A stretch of DNA of 64,000 bases from NCBI GenBank assembly GCA_013398055.1, contig VZRS01002444.1, positions 310,001 through 374,000 of the forward strand, written 5' to 3'. Source of the stretch: Ifrita kowaldi (lineage: Eukaryota; Chordata; Aves; Passeriformes; Cinclosomatidae). The translations under genes and the position numbers were made by a program. Positions 38,447 to 52,960 of the stretch are shown in pieces. The notes under the pieces are model-generated. The model did no database searches and was not told the DNA's origin. It saw nothing but the letters and a program-made list of their open reading frames with translations. Position 1 is the stretch's first letter, and each line of letters begins with the position of its first letter.

Positions 38447-41400
38447 AAAGCATGGGCTGTGTTTTTTTTGGAGATTTTCTTCTTTCCTAGAAAACATCAG
38501 TGTGAATCCTACTGGTTTTGCATCTGCTGTGGCATTACTTAAAAGCAAAATATGCAGGATTTGGCTTATACTGGAAAGTACTCTGCTTTCAGCATTTAGG
38601 ATATTATCAGTTGTTTTGGAAGAACTAAAGTGCTCTGTGCAGTTCTTTGTGGTTAAGTAAAGGATTAAAGACCTGATCCTGTGCCTGTGGAATGAAATTT
38701 AGATCTGGCAATAAAAACTTCTCAAATCTTTTTGGCTTGATCTCTTAAGAGAATAAGAGTAGCAGATGCTGAGCTCTTTCTGAAGATCAGTTCCCTCATT
38801 TTCAAGTATGGTTTTGTAACTTTTTACTGTGTGGTTTTTTGGTTTTGTTTTTTATTTCTGTTTTGGTTCACATTTTAAAAAAACCAAACCAACACCAGCC
38901 CTCAAAAAAAAAAAAGCCAACAAAACCTCAAGACTGCGAAGCACAAAACCCATTTTAAGTTTGTGTTTAAAACCATACAAAATTGTAGAAAAAACTTTAG
39001 ACTTACAAAAAATCCTCAGGAATAAAAATGTTGAGGAAGAGATTTGTAAGTTGCTATTCATTCACTACCTGTTACTGAAGTACAATGTTTAGTTCATATC
39101 ACTTGCCATTTTGTATTGAGTATCATGTAGGTGCAGTAAAGTGAGGGAGCAAGATAAAGGACTTTGTGCATTAAGGTTTGTTTTATTCAGGACCAGGGAT
39201 AATACATAATAGAAAGGGATCTTGATGTATATCATGGGGCTTTTAATTTTTTTCTACTTGGTCAGAGCAGAAGGGAAGGAAGCCAGGGGAGATCAGCCAA
39301 CCTGAGCAGTGCTAATCCAAACCATACACTGTATTTTTGGAGCTTGTGTGTCTAATGTGATCTCTGTAGGCAGAAAAGTGGCCTAGTCAGTGCTGGCCAA
39401 TTAACTCTTCAAATACTGAAATTCATCTGCAGCTTTTCTTGGAGGTCTAGGTGTACCCTGTGCTCCCTGCCAGATAGAGACAGCTGGGGTACAAGATCAT
39501 CCATTGGGGTACTTTTTCTCATCCATTAGAAGGCAGAGCATATGAATTTCTTCCTACAATGAATCTGAAAAGGAATAGATTGTAACTTCTGTGTTGCTTA
39601 TATCCATTTAAATCGTCTTGAAATGACTGTTGGGATCAAGGCTCCACGTGGGTGTGCAGCATTGCTGGAAACAATATTGCTCTCCAAGGTAGGTTTAACT
39701 TCTGCAGCATTTCCATGGCACTGCTTGCTTGTGCAGAGTTATCTGCAATGCTGGCTGGTAGTGGTTAATGTGTGAGATAACTTTGGAGTGTGTATTTTGT
39801 GCTATTGCCATGCAGATAATTTTGTCTTAATAGCTAGCTAGTGCAGAAAGCTGTTACTGCCTAAGAACTGGTACACTCTTCAGTGGGGTTTAAAATGAAA
39901 AAATATTGCAAGATGATCTCAATCCTAAATAGAAGAAAATACTGTGTGATATGCATGTCATACTTTTATTTGATATAATGACCAATTTTCTTAGATAAGT
40001 CAAGTTACGTTTTTTTCTGTCAAGATTTCAGCAAAATGTTTTATCCCATGAGAATTGCTAAGAAGAGCTAAAGAAAGTTGTGACACAAATACAAGGTGGG
40101 AAAGAAACTGAGCTGAAGAAGGAGGAACCATTGTATTGACAGGAAAATGATACAGGCAGAGTTCTTCTGAGGTTGGTCTTGGCACTGGGGTGTGATAGTT
40201 CCTCTAGTGACTGCATGTGCTGCCCCATGTATGTAGGCATTCTCCCCACTGATTTGCCACATTAGTGTCCTCCCCGGGCTGCTGGAGACTGCTGGCAGAT
40301 GTGACATCCATGTGTAGTCTCTCATGCCGAGTATTCTGTAGCTCTTTTGGAATTACCAACATACTGGCTTACAGGATCTGATGGTAAAGCCTCCATATCC
40401 CAGTGCACAAGTGTGCCACAAATGGAGAAATGTTTGATGCTCTTGTATGCTACGTGAGTGAGCAGTTTGGCTCAATTTGGTGTAGCAACACGAGGATAAA
40501 CAAATGTGCAGGTTTGTTACTGCAAAACAAGGTTGAAAAGAAAGCTAAACATCTAATGAGCTGTTGAAATTACTCCTGACATCTAGATTTTTCTATGTTG
40601 TCTGAACTTCCTTTATCTGCTCACTCTACTTTTTCTCCTGCCTGTCCTTTTTTGTCCATTTCTAGCTTCTTTCCCAGTCTCACAGTTTGCACTTCAAAGT
40701 GATTGATCTTTTCTACTTATACCATAGATTGAAGAAACATTTTTCTTCCTCCATTTTCTCATCACTGTTGCAATTTTAAGCCATGACTGGGATGCAGCTG
40801 AACAAAAAGGTGCATGTTATCCTGGGACTTAGTAGGTAACATCTTTCCTGTTGAACCATTGCAGCTCCAGGGATCAAGAGTTGTGTTCTTGGCTTTGTGT
40901 ACCCTGGGGTTCAAGATCAGTTTGAAACTAAGTTAATGGACATTGCTGTGGTAATCACAAGTTTCATCCAAATGCCTTTTTGTTTAACTTTATGGTAACT
41001 CCTTAAAGCAAATGATGGCTGGATTGTGTTTGCATAACTTGTTTGCTTGAGCATTGCTGCTGCCAGGTCATTAACTTTGTTTTTATTTCTTTTAATTTAT
41101 CAGGTACAATTGTTCTCAGTGCAGTTCAGTTGAAAGCAGACCCACATGCACGTACACAAACTGTTTGAGCAGGAATCTTACTGGATCACTTGAATCGTAA
41201 TTGGGCAGGTAACCTATGGTACACACAGCCTTCACATGGCATTCCTGCTGGGACTGTAATGTTATGAGAAAGCTTAATTAGGGCAGAGAGGAGCTCTCAT
41301 GTTTTAGATATTTAAATTCAAGTGCCGGAGGCCTTGGCAAAATTTCAGTAACCAGAATGGAGGAAGGGAATGTCACTTTTCTTCTTCCTCGGTCATCCAT

Positions 41401-44256
41401 ACACAGTACAGTTCCTCATTTGATGAGGTTTTTAGCAGCAGAACAGCTCAGCAAGTGCCACAATAACTAAGCTGTGGTCTGTATGTTACAAAGTTCTGCT
41501 CAGTTCTGGCCACTGGCAAAGAAAGGATCTGAATATTGAAAACATTGCTTAACCAATGCTGCTGAAAATAAATTTGACCAAGAGACAGAAGAAAGTGGAT
41601 TAGTGTGTAAGTGCCCAGAAATCTCTGTTTACTCTATTACCAGAATACTTTCTTGAAGTATTGCTATGACACCATAGCAAGTCCTCTGGATTTCATGCCT
41701 TGTACTGTGTGTTTCTGAGATGACTTCACTTAGAGAACTCTCTACATTTTATTCTTTGATATTGCTATGAAAATTACATGAGAATTTACTTCTTCTTTAA
41801 ATGTTGATTCAGCTCATCATCTGAACCTGTCATCATATGCCTGTGACAATAACATGTATTGTTGAAACTAAATGTAAGATGCATCTCTTCACTAAAATAT
41901 TCCCATGACTTCATGTTATAATAGCTGGTGCAGCTTGAATTGGAAAAGTTAATACTAGAGAGAGCCAATATTTACAGTATCAGCTGGAATGATATAATTA
42001 GTTTAGCTGCCCAGATAGTACTGTGATGAACATGATACGAATGCCTAGATACAGATTTTCATTTGCAGCTGTCTGAAATGAAAGCTACAAACTCCCAGGC
42101 TCTTCATGGGAGTAAAGATTACCTTCAAAGCATATGACATAAAATTGGCTTCCCTTTCTTTCTCCTCTGATGAATAAATAATCAAGAATAAACATTTCAC
42201 ACTTTAAAAATAACAAGGAAAGGTCAAATAGCCTTTTAAAGAGTCTCTGTAGCTAATACATTTTTAAATACTAAAACTGTAGACTTAAAAATTGTCAGGT
42301 GTTTGTGAAAGATTTAGTAGTCAAGCTGTTTCTCTCTAGGTAACCTCTATTTAAGATACATTCTCTCAATATATGTGTGTAGGGTGTGTAATAGATTCTG
42401 CAGCAGAATGGTAGATGTGGCCTTAATGCTTGTGCAGTTTGGGTGGCAGGAATCAGCCATGAGAACAGATTAACTCATTGGAATAAATTACCCTGGTGTA
42501 TGTATACACCTGTCAAGGTTTTTTTCTTCAGTAGAAAATGGATAGAGGTATGGAAAACAATTCAGAAATTTGTTTGTCATGTAAGTTTTGTGTGAGGCTT
42601 CAGAATGCCTAGAAGTTTTTCTGCTCTTTCTTGGTATTCCTCTAATGTACTTGCTTTTGTTTTCTTCATTTCAATTGCTGTGTTGTAATTGCTTTTTCTT
42701 AATAATATATTAATTATATAATGAATTTCAATAGACTGTTATGGTAAGCATCCCTGGAGGAGGTTTTTGTCTGATGTGCAACACCTAGTACATAGGACTG
42801 CAAAAAGTTAAATGGTGGCTTAGGGAAAAAATATGTACTGTTATTAATCAGTTGATTTTTGAAATATGGATATTATTCATGTGGTATTTTCTTGCCCAGT
42901 TGAAGACATCGATCCTACTTGTGGAGATTAGCTGCCAATAATTTGAAGTCTTGAGGGAGTGAGGAATATGCAGGTGTACCACAAACACTCAAAATAAAAC
43001 CACAGAGAAGAAGGGAAGCTTGAAAATATGTATTTTTTCTAAAGGATTGGAATAAATGCTCAATAAGACTAAAATAAATGTCCAATTCGGCCTTGAGACA
43101 GCACAGAGCAATACCAGTTGGTTTTGTCTAAATGCAAATCTTTGTAAAATAAAGTAAAATAAAACAATAAATTCCACTGTAAACTATTTTGCATTCAGTT
43201 TTAGGAGAAAGTTGGAGTCAAGTGGTGATTGAACAAGAACGTTTTGTACAACATGTGTTTCTGTTTCAAATGTTCCTTTTCTGTTGTTGACATGATGCTC
43301 CTGTTTGGGGAAAAGTTGTTGTGTGTACAAAGTGTATTAAGGTGGCAGGACCCTCATCTTAATGCTTCCTTTCAGTCTTGTCAAAGGCTGCTTGATTGTT
43401 TGGGCTCTAGAGGAGGTTATTAAATATCTTCACCCCAGGGTAGGTCTTTAATCTCTTGTGGGTGGAGGTGGAGAAAGTTCTCCAGCACAGGATACAGAGC
43501 GAGGCCTCAACTTGTTCTGAGCCCTCTGAGTCTGAGATGTTACATAAGATTGAAGTTCAACATAATTTATTCTGGTGTGTTAATATTTTTCAGGCATGTA
43601 TTTCCCTAACTAGTAGGGAAATGGTGGAAAATTCCTAGGTTGTTAGAAATCACAGTGTCTGCTTTTCTTCCTTGCAGAAAGCGCTAACAGATTAGTCAAA
43701 AGTTCTAAAATACAATTGTGGTCAAACACTTTTGTAGTACAAATTTTTTTTCAGCTGTTTCTTGCTTGTCTTTGCTTTGTTTTCATCTTCACTTTTCCTG
43801 CCTATTCATCCTTTCTGAGGAGGTTGTTGAACTTCCATGTTTAAATCCGCTTTCCAGATGTGTGATCCGTGCAGGCAGCACATCCCTGGTTGTCAGAGCT
43901 GAGATCACAGGCTCTGGCTGCACTTCTGCAGAGGTCCTTGGAGATTTTAAAGTCTTTAGGGCAGGGGGGAATTTTTTTCCCAAGCTGAGATTTACTATTA
44001 GGAATAGAGAGAATGAGGTTAATAAGAGTAAGGAGAGCATGTTTAGGGAAGGCAATCGTGGCTTCAGTAGCCTCTACCTCTGTAAAACATGTATATGCTG
44101 AACTGATTTGGGGGATTACTAGAAACATTGAGGTGTTTTTTCTTAATTTCTAAAGGGATGTTTTTGGCAGGAAACAAAGTAGTATTTTTTAAAAATGATG
44201 GTAATTCTCTAGTAAAAACACACAAATGAGAATGTGAAGGTAAGGGTTCTATTCAC

Positions 44257-44378
44257 TTGGTTTGTGGGGGTTTTGTGATGTTTGGTTTATTGTTTGTTTG
44301 TGGGGTTTTTTTGTTGGTTTTTTTTTTAATTTTCAGGAGGATGGGTGTTTTGGGTTTTTTTGTTTGTTTTGTTTATTT
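44257..44378 (+). repeat. G/T-rich low-complexity block
   Basis: Runs of T alternate with GG to GGGGG on the + strand, interrupted by a short mixed segment near 44330. It resembles the block at 29030-29166 in composition. It has no coding content. Confidence 0.7.
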
Positions 44379-45765
44379 AAATGAGGGTGGTTCTTGTCTG
44401 AGGGTTGCATGTATTCAGTATTGGCAAGGTGCTTTGAAGGTGCATGTATGGGGAGAGAGGCAAAGAAGTTTTTACGTCAGATTTAAACGGGCAGAAAGAA
44501 AAGTTAGTGCTCAGGCATAGTTTTGTGCTTATGCTGTGACTCACAAGAAAGACTTAGTCCATCTGACATGTACATTACAAACAGTTGTAAAAACATGCCA
44601 TTAGGTATCCAGAATGAGGAGTGGGCTGAGTTAATGTTATTTTGAATCCATAGCGTTCGCGTTTTCTGGCACGGTGAGTGTAACGCCGCAAATCAAACGT
44701 TGTATTTCTGCTTTTTCTTTTACATTACTTTGTTGTCCCTGATGGACAACGTCCCTCCTGATCAGCACAGAAGTGAAGTTTTAATTCTGCCTTTCATTTG
44801 TTCTGTGTCATCTAGTGATGCTGACACCAAGCAAGGCTTTTTATTTGAGTCAGGATTTAGATTCACTTGGGCAGAGAATGCATTCATGTGATTTAAATTT
44901 TTATAGTTACGTGCAGTGCTTTACAGTACACACACTGATTTTCTTGCTGTTTTCCTACATATGAAGAATCAAATTTGCAGGTTAGATTGATGTTGAAATG
45001 TGATTATATTTTAAGTTTTCATTAATGTCTCCCTCAATCTCAGTTGTGTGGTGATAATTTTCCCCAGTGTGAATATTTCTATAAACATAGTTTTAAACCT
45101 ATTGGAGTCATACCTATATCTGAGCATGGCCATGTAGAAATGAGTGTTGTATCTTCCTGATGTTTTGTAGACCATTAACATTCATAGGTAATCTTTGTTC
45201 AGAATTTGGATTCCTGTGTTTTAAGTTTTTGAAAGTAGTGGATTTCTTAAGTTCAGCCTTGGATCTGAAGGAGAGATTATAAACATTTAATAGTTTTAAA
45301 AGGAACTTTTTAGAAATGACAGTATCTGTGGCATATGCTATATGCAAGAGGATTTTTTTATATTTTCATTTCAGAAGAGGTTTTTTTGTTTTTTGTTTTT
45401 TCTAGAAAGCTATGAAGATGAGTCTTTTTTTGTGATAAAGATTGAGCTTTAGGATCTGTTTCAGATTCTGTTTAATCTTAGCTTTAACCTAGTTAAGATT
45501 TCATTGTGTATTTAAATCCCCTTGCCAACGTAATTTATTCCATCTATTGTTTTTTTACCTGTGTTTGTAAGTCAGATACTAAGACTCCAGTAGGTTGATA
45601 TAGAAACTAAGAACAGCATGTGGAAAAATCTGCTCCAAATGTAGCAATTGCAACAAGTGGGATTTGGTTTGAGAGGCTGAGTTTCTCTCTTACACTGATA
45701 GTAACAGGAAAGTACTTTTCAGAGTGCACAGAGATGTCACAGCAAGTTTTAGAAGTTGAGTGTGT

Positions 45766-45828
45766 TGGGTTTTTTGGTTTTTGGGGAGTTTTTTTAGGGG
45801 GTGGTCGTGAGAGTGTGGTTGTTAGATT
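45766..45828 (+). repeat. short G/T-rich block with four G runs
   Basis: On the + strand GGG, GGGG and GGGGG runs are separated by T-rich spacers, followed by GTGAGAGTGTGG. It is a third patch of the same kind, in intron 4. Confidence 0.6.
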
Positions 45829-48800
45829 TTTCTAATACAGATACTAAAAGTTCAAGCCACAAAGGAAAACAAATTCCCAGAGATACTGATTATTCCAGTT
45901 ACCACTCAAATAATTTGCAGCCACGAGAGCTCAGTGTTCGTGTAAAGCAGACTGCTGTGATTTAATGATGGATTTAGTTGTTTAATTGTAAAAAATGGCT
46001 AATGAAGTATTGTAAATGTGTTTTATTTTGGGTCTAAGACTTTCCCCCTGTTATATTTAAAGAGCACATTAGATGCATTTCTCATATGCAATTTCTCGTG
46101 TGGCAGTTCTACCTAGATTGAGTTTGTAGTGCTCTGATAATGATCAGAATTCTGCAATCGTGAAAAATAAATCAGAGTTGGAACAGGCAAATATTTGTGC
46201 TTTTGAACCTGCAGGGTTATTTTTTATCTTTTTTTATTTGTTCATAAATAAAACAAGCTTTAGTTTCTTTGAAGCAGACATCTCTCTGCAAATGGGAGAA
46301 GCTGAAACCAGCACAGGCAGGTGTTGTGCAAATGTCTCCAGTGAGCTCTCACAAGGTTTGTGTTATAGATTTTTGATTCTTTTTATTACTCTGCTCAAAA
46401 TCTCACTTCTCAGGTTTGTACTTAATTGCTGGGTGATTCTGTGGCATACACATCCAGATGTCTACCTGTTGTTTACATCTGATTCCAGCCAGTCTTCAAG
46501 CAAGACTTGTTTACCCCTTGTACATCCAAGGCTCACTCAGGTACCTTCTCCTCAGAGCTGGAATGTTGTTGCTTCAAGGTAATTTTAACTGACAAATTTA
46601 CAAGACCACACACTTGGGGTATTTAGTTGTACCTTTTGAACCACACTTACTAAAATGTAGGTGATTTACGTGTTCCAAAAGCATGAACGTTTTCAACCTC
46701 GTCAATTATTTTTAATATTGAAAGTCAGCAGATGGAGCCAAAGGCTTGTAGAAAAATGACTTGTGCTGAATGTATATTAAACCACAAAGCCCACTAAGTT
46801 TAACTAATAATGTTTCTACTAAAATTTATAACAGCAAAGCTATTTATTTGCTGCTAAACCTCATACTAGCATCCCTTTTTCATCCCCTTGTCTCTGTGCA
46901 GAGTGAGAGCTCATCCCTTCATGTACCAGGGGTCTAACAAGACTAAAAAGAGTGAAGTTTGAGTGGGAACCTGATTTTCTTTGTAGATTTACATCTGTGC
47001 GATGTTTTCTGTGGCAGTGTTCACTACTTTATCAGAAAAAATGGTGCTGTATTTTGTCAATATTTTTCCTTCTCCTGTGAGCATGGTAATTGGAATCCAC
47101 TATTGAGGGTTAGACTGGAATTCATTGCAACCTCATTTCTATTGTTGCATGGTTGGTAAGGTACTGGGGTTTCATGTTTTTCTTCTGAAACAACTGAAAT
47201 AAGTAATTTCAGAAGAAATTTTGCCTTATGTAACCTTATATATATAAACTTTCATATTTGCCCTAGATAACTTGTCAGATTTGGTATTCTAATAGGCTAA
47301 CCCTATGCTTTTTGTTAAATATTAGCATCTTTTTGGGATTAAAAAAATATTTTCATAAAAATAAGGGGATGGGAGGTTTTCTAAACAGTGTGCAATTTAT
47401 CTCATTTTTATAAAATAAAAAACCCCAAAGGCAATGTGGTACCTACCTTTTGTAGGAAAAGGGAGAAAAAACTATCATAGTTTTAAAATATGATATCCAA
47501 GGGGGGATGCAAAAAAATTATAATGGCTGAACAGAGAATATTCCAGTGGTACAGTACTGTTTTGCCTTTTAAGAAAGAAAAATGAAAATGTTAAGTGACT
47601 AATGGCAGCTGTTTTGTCGAACTTTATGTAAAAAATTTTCTCCTCTAAATCTAATTTTCTGAAGGAATATGAAATGTACATATGTTACACATAGAATCTA
47701 CAGCCAGTGGGATATAAATGTATGATTAAGTATTGCATGTATATTTTTTTCTCATTTTTGTTTTACTGATTCTTGAAGCTCGGTCTCTTCAGTTTGAAGC
47801 AAGGATCTCCTTAGAGAGACTTGAGAAACTTGACTTACTGGCCAAGTTAAAAGCTTTTCTTATTTTTCTGTTTGTCTTTGGCTTCATCTTTGTTTAAATT
47901 ATCTTTCCTGCACTCCTGCTGTTGAAAGACAGCGATAAAACTTCCACCAGTTGTACCAACTCGCTGACTTAATTTCCTCTGAGGAGCATTGGCTGTAGTA
48001 GCAAGAGTTTCTAACATTGACATTTTTCTTTCGAATGATAGGGTCAGTTTTTAGTTTCACATTCACTCTGGACTTAGTCATAGGCTTTTCCAGTAGACAT
48101 TTTACTTCCTAAATGTGTTCAGTCACTTCCAATGAAATTATATTTTCCTTTCAAGCCCCTTGCATTGTGCTAAAAAACTCACACAGGACTGGGATGGTGC
48201 ATCCCATATTGTATCTTTATTCAGTCTCCAAGTAACTGAATCTTTCAGTCTCACTGTGATGTGAGTATCTTCTGTGTTTACATTTACTGTAGATGAACAT
48301 TAATGCATCTTTTAATACAGGGAGAATAAACTGATAACACAGGAAGGCACAGTGCTTTTTGCTGTATTGGAGCTATGAGAGCTAGTGACTAGGATGAAAA
48401 AAATCTGCAAATAAGGAAGCCTGATCATGAAGAAGTACTTGTAAAAAATCTGATGAAACTTTTAAAAATACATTGCCTCCCCCAAAAAATCCAAACACTC
48501 AACCCTAACTATCTTGTTTCCAATAATGAAAACTTTTTGCATTGCTGGATAGGCTAGATGAGCTTCTTTGGACTGGAGTCAGTCATCTCAAAGAATTTTT
48601 TGTGGCCTGCACGCTCTGGATTACATGTAATTTAAACTTTAATATAAAAAGGAAAGGTTCTAGCTTTCAGGACTTGGAAGGGAGTGACAGTTGCAGTTTT
48701 CCAGTCTTGAGTGCATACAGAGCATTTCACATGTGAAATCTTCTCCCAGTCTTGGAATGTTAATTTTGAAGCCTAATTGTGTTACTTTGAAATGTCATTG

Positions 48801-51039
48801 GCCATTTTAGGGAAGGTTGTCTCAGCAGGTGTGGTTGGGCAGCTACAGTCCTGAGACCCAAAGGACAGGAAGTGACAGATTCTGCAAGGAAAGAAATCGA
48901 GCGCAAGAGAGGTACATAGAAAAAAAATAAAAAGGAAATGAAGAGCTGGTTTTTGGTGTGCTGCAGTACCACTTAAAGAATTGTTCTTTACTCTGTGAAA
49001 TGCCTTTATGTGCCAGCATTAACAGGCTACTGTTCTTTCATAGGTTTCAAGTTGCCCCTGTTACTTTTACCGAGCTGCTGTGCTTGGTGATTTGCTGTCA
49101 GTTGTTCTTGCAGATGGCTCTGGAGCTGCCTCCTTGTTAAACCTGCGTTGTTGCAACCTTAGTCAGCCTATTTTTAAGGTTCCCTCATGGACCACATCTA
49201 GCTTCCTTTTAAAAGACCCGTAATGAGTTAAAATTATTTATAAATTGGCAGCTCTTTCTCCTGACTGATGCCTGTTTCCTTATCATTGATATTATAAATG
49301 CCCAGAACCGATATTTCTCATATTTGTCAGAAAATATTCTGATAGAGTGTGTTCTAAAACGAATCAATAAATAAAAACACCAAGAAAAGCAAAATCTAAT
49401 TTTGTTCATAGTTTATCCTGAATGTTTTGGTAAACATCATGTTAGCCAAGAGAATCCTGCTGGGCATTCCCTGTACCTCAGTGCTACTTGCACATCTCTG
49501 CATGATGGGCTGGTTCCCTTCCCTGAGTTGCAGTGGATTTCTTGTGTTTGTTACAGGTGTCTGTGATACTTGGTACTGGAAAATGAGGCTGCTTGTTTTA
49601 AATAAGAGATGAATTTACATAGGTACTCAGAAATACAAAATATGCTGATGATAGTTGTAATGTCTTTGGATCTTGATGAAGGTTTTAAAAATCATGTCAA
49701 TAAGACTACCAGTAGAAAGTGCCTGTGTGGAAAATATAGAAATATTTATTCACCTGATGACAGCTGAAAGGTTTAGGCAAATAGAAAGATAATAGAAGAT
49801 TAGAAGTGTTTAGAAGATAATAGTTTGTACTTCTATCATTTGAATACAGCTCCTGGCTGTCATTGTCAGAATATGCTAGATGTGCTTGCAGCATGTATCA
49901 GGAATTATTTCTTTTATAGTCAAACCTAGGGTTTTTCAAATTGGACAGCTCTTCCACAGCAAGTTAACAAATCCTGGAGAGGCAGTGAAGTCACAACTCT
50001 ACGTCTGTTGTAAATGCTTGTTGTATCAGAGGTGAGGGACCCTTTTCATGAGTTAATCAAAAAGACCTATGCAAACAAGCAAGAGGATTTTTTCTTCAGT
50101 CAGTCACTACAGTTACAGAGCCTGACATTGTTAGTGAACCTTCGTGATCTCATAGGCTACTGCAAACTCTTGTGCACCAGACCCCTCTTAATAAAAACGT
50201 GAGGCACTGGATACACAAATTCATAGCAGCTGTCACAGCTGGGCTGTGGTGAAGTTTGGTCAAGACCCTTTGAACTTTTTATTTCACACTAATCCCATTT
50301 AGTGTGATCAATATACGGACCTCCAGCTCCTAGGTCTGTTAATTAGGTGTCAAGTGTTGGGTTGGCCTGTGTCAGGCTGTAAAATACAAACACAGAAGAG
50401 ACGATCAGTAGGGAAGTAAAGTGTTTATTGTCTGAATGTATAAGAGTGAAAAGTTGCCTTCCTAGCCCGAGATGTCCTTAGGGATCTTAAGGGTCTTTTG
50501 TTTCTCTCAGTAAGGTGATTGTATAGTTAAATATGCATTTTACCAAATATAGTAGTGGAGTTGGGGGCTGCAGAATAATGTAAAAGATCTAGTTCTGCTA
50601 ATAATTTGATGCTGGAATACCTCTTTGTCTACCTAGCCCCATGCCTTTTCCCCTGATAATAAATATACTTAATTGCTCTGGTAACTGTTTGTGTTGGGTT
50701 GCTTTAAGATGGGAGTCCTTTCTTGTTTTGCGTGTGTATGTCTAAAATGAAGTTTCTTCTAGGACTTACCAATATTTATTTTAACATGTGCTTTGTAGCA
50801 CTCAGGGAATAGACAGGATAACTTAGATCTTCATTTCCCCATCTCAAAGAATCTCGGGAAGTTTTTGAACTCCCCCATCTTTAGTTCTCTATCATTCAGG
50901 GAAGGGTAAATATGTAGAATGATATTTCAACTTTCATACGTTTTTGGGTTCTTTTATTTCAGTCTTTCAGTGACAGAAAGGACTGGGGAGTTGTGAGTAG
51001 TTTGTTTCATCTCCTTTGAAGAAAACCTAAAATTTATAA

Positions 51040-52960
51040 TCCCAGATCAGACCTTTCCTATAACTCACACAACTCATCCTGTTAACTGTTTTAATATATG
51101 GCACCGCTATTTCATTAGACAACATCCAGGAATAATTAGTTCAGCAACGATGCCTCGGAACAAAAGCCCTTGATTTCGTTTAACTTTATAAGTTGGTCTC
51201 TTTTGATCTGCAAGAACACATCTGGGGCCTTTAAGAAAGCAGAAAGAAAAATATTAAATGTTTAGTAAGGCTGTTGGTGAAGGTTTCAAAGCACAGTAAC
51301 CCTTTGGTACCATGATGTAGCTCAGAGGCAAAAAAGTGTGAATTTCTTATTTCATAAGCTATCACATAGCACCTCTGTAGTAAATGCAGTTTTTGTTAGC
51401 TGATGACGACTACATTTTACCTTTGTGTCCAGTTTCATAAGAGGGAATATCTTCACTCTTTCCCCAATTTTTTTCATCCATTTTTCTGACCTTTTGCCCC
51501 CATTTTCCCTTGGCTGCATTTGAATGAAGTAATCAGGATCATTACTGTAAACCTGCCATTTTTTTACCAGGTATCTTTGCATTAGAATTTCTTTTTGCTG
51601 CATCAAACTTTGCATTGTACTGCTTTGTTCCTTTAATAGCTTGCTATTATTTGCCAAGGTGCTAGGGATAAATCCATTTGTTCTTTACTCTAGACTTAGC
51701 TGCTTAGATTTTGCAAATATCCTACGGTCCAGAGGATATAAATTTACTCGTCTAATCTTAATCACTGTTACTGACTTGTAATAGAAAATTGCTTACCAGT
51801 TGAACTCTTTAAAATTTGCCACTAAAAAAATCCTGCCTCGAGGGAAAGCTATAAAGATTTTGTATGCCAATTGTTTTTTATTTCGTAAACTAAAAAGTAT
51901 GGCGAAAAATACGTCTGATAGTAATTAATTCCTTTTTCTTTTCTTCTCCTAGCAGAGGTAGCCTTTGTTTTGATTGTAATTAGCAGAAGGAATTCACCAG
52001 GAGTAGCACCATATCATTTGATTTGTACTGTTGTGCGTGTTGTGTTTGCTTGTTTGCTGGATTGCACCCGAGTGCTGCTGTATTTATATTCCAAGCGTTT
52101 CCTAGAAAAGGTACAAATCATCACGATTAATGTTAACGTTTGCCATAGCTAATGAAGCCTACCAGATCTCTCAGTAATTATTCATCACCTTTGTTTCATT
52201 TTGTATAAGTCATGGTTTCTATTAACAAGCTTATTTTAGAGAAAGGACAGGAGAACTTTGTTCATGAGAAAGAAATGAGCAAAACAACTTTTTTCTTATT
52301 TCTCCCTTTGACCTGTCAAAATAGAAGTGAAAAGAGTTGAAAATATTATTTGTCATTCCAGGTTTTATTTTTAAATGCAGCTTTATGTTCACTCTGTGTT
52401 TGTTTTCCTTAGTGAGCCTTTAACTCCAAGGTTGTGACCCAATAATGACCTCCTTTTCCACTCTCAATTGCTTTTGACCTACTCCAATAAGTAAAAAGAA
52501 ATAACCCAACAGAAGGGTAACCAGATCACTGCTACCACACCAAGGAAACAGGCAGGCTTTGGGATGCTCTTCTTTAATCTCTCTATCCACAGAGCCTTCA
52601 TTTTAATTTGCAAAATTGAACCCAGATCGAGAGCAGTAAAGCCTGAATACGGTAAATATTCATGCCTCAGTGATCTAGAGTGGCTCCATTACATTTCAGA
52701 GATTGGGAGAATTACCTTTTGGATTATGTATATTCATGGGCTGATTTTTATTTGAGATATAATATTACTCACATTGGGCTACATGTCGCATATTCTATCA
52801 AAACCAGCCTTCTCACAAAGCTCCAAATGTTCCTTACATGTAAAAGTTTTACTTCTTTTCCCTATAGTTTCCTCCCTTTTATGCTTTTCAAAGACTGGTA
52901 GTAAACAAATTTCTTTTAAAGAAGAAGGAAAAAAAATGCCAGTAGAAATTCTTCTATAAA
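51040..52960. promoter_or_regulatory. candidate conserved regulatory block in intron 4
   Basis: Sequence texture changes here. T-run low complexity falls away, scattered CpGs appear in AT-rich DNA, and TAATTA/ATTA homeodomain-type cores and TGATAG or GATCT-type sites are frequent (for example 51920-51930, 52110-52200 and 52640-52760). The segments at about 51740-51800, 51890-52200 and 52380-52800 look most information-rich. There is no coding signature apart from a 101-codon minus-strand open frame at 51352-51657, which I do not recognise. In mammals EEFSEC lies on the 3' side of GATA2, and distal GATA2 enhancers are known on that side, so an enhancer function is plausible. Conservation itself is not shown here. 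Confidence 0.35.

Larger units (their letters stand above)
33317..51039 (+). other. EEFSEC: EEFSEC intron 4, 5' part; no supported gene
   Basis: AT-rich intron with a strong donor at 33317. Open frames reach at most 150 codons (minus strand, 34462-34914), without a recognisable domain. A 43-base segment at 35022-35064 has AG and GT borders but would break the frame. It contains an assembly join at 38323 and G/T-rich patches at 44257-44378 and 45766-45828, listed separately. I recognise no transposon or RNA gene. Confidence 0.8.

Noticed and set aside
46160..46582. 140-codon + strand open frame
   Set aside because: A T-rich low-complexity start and no domain; intronic.
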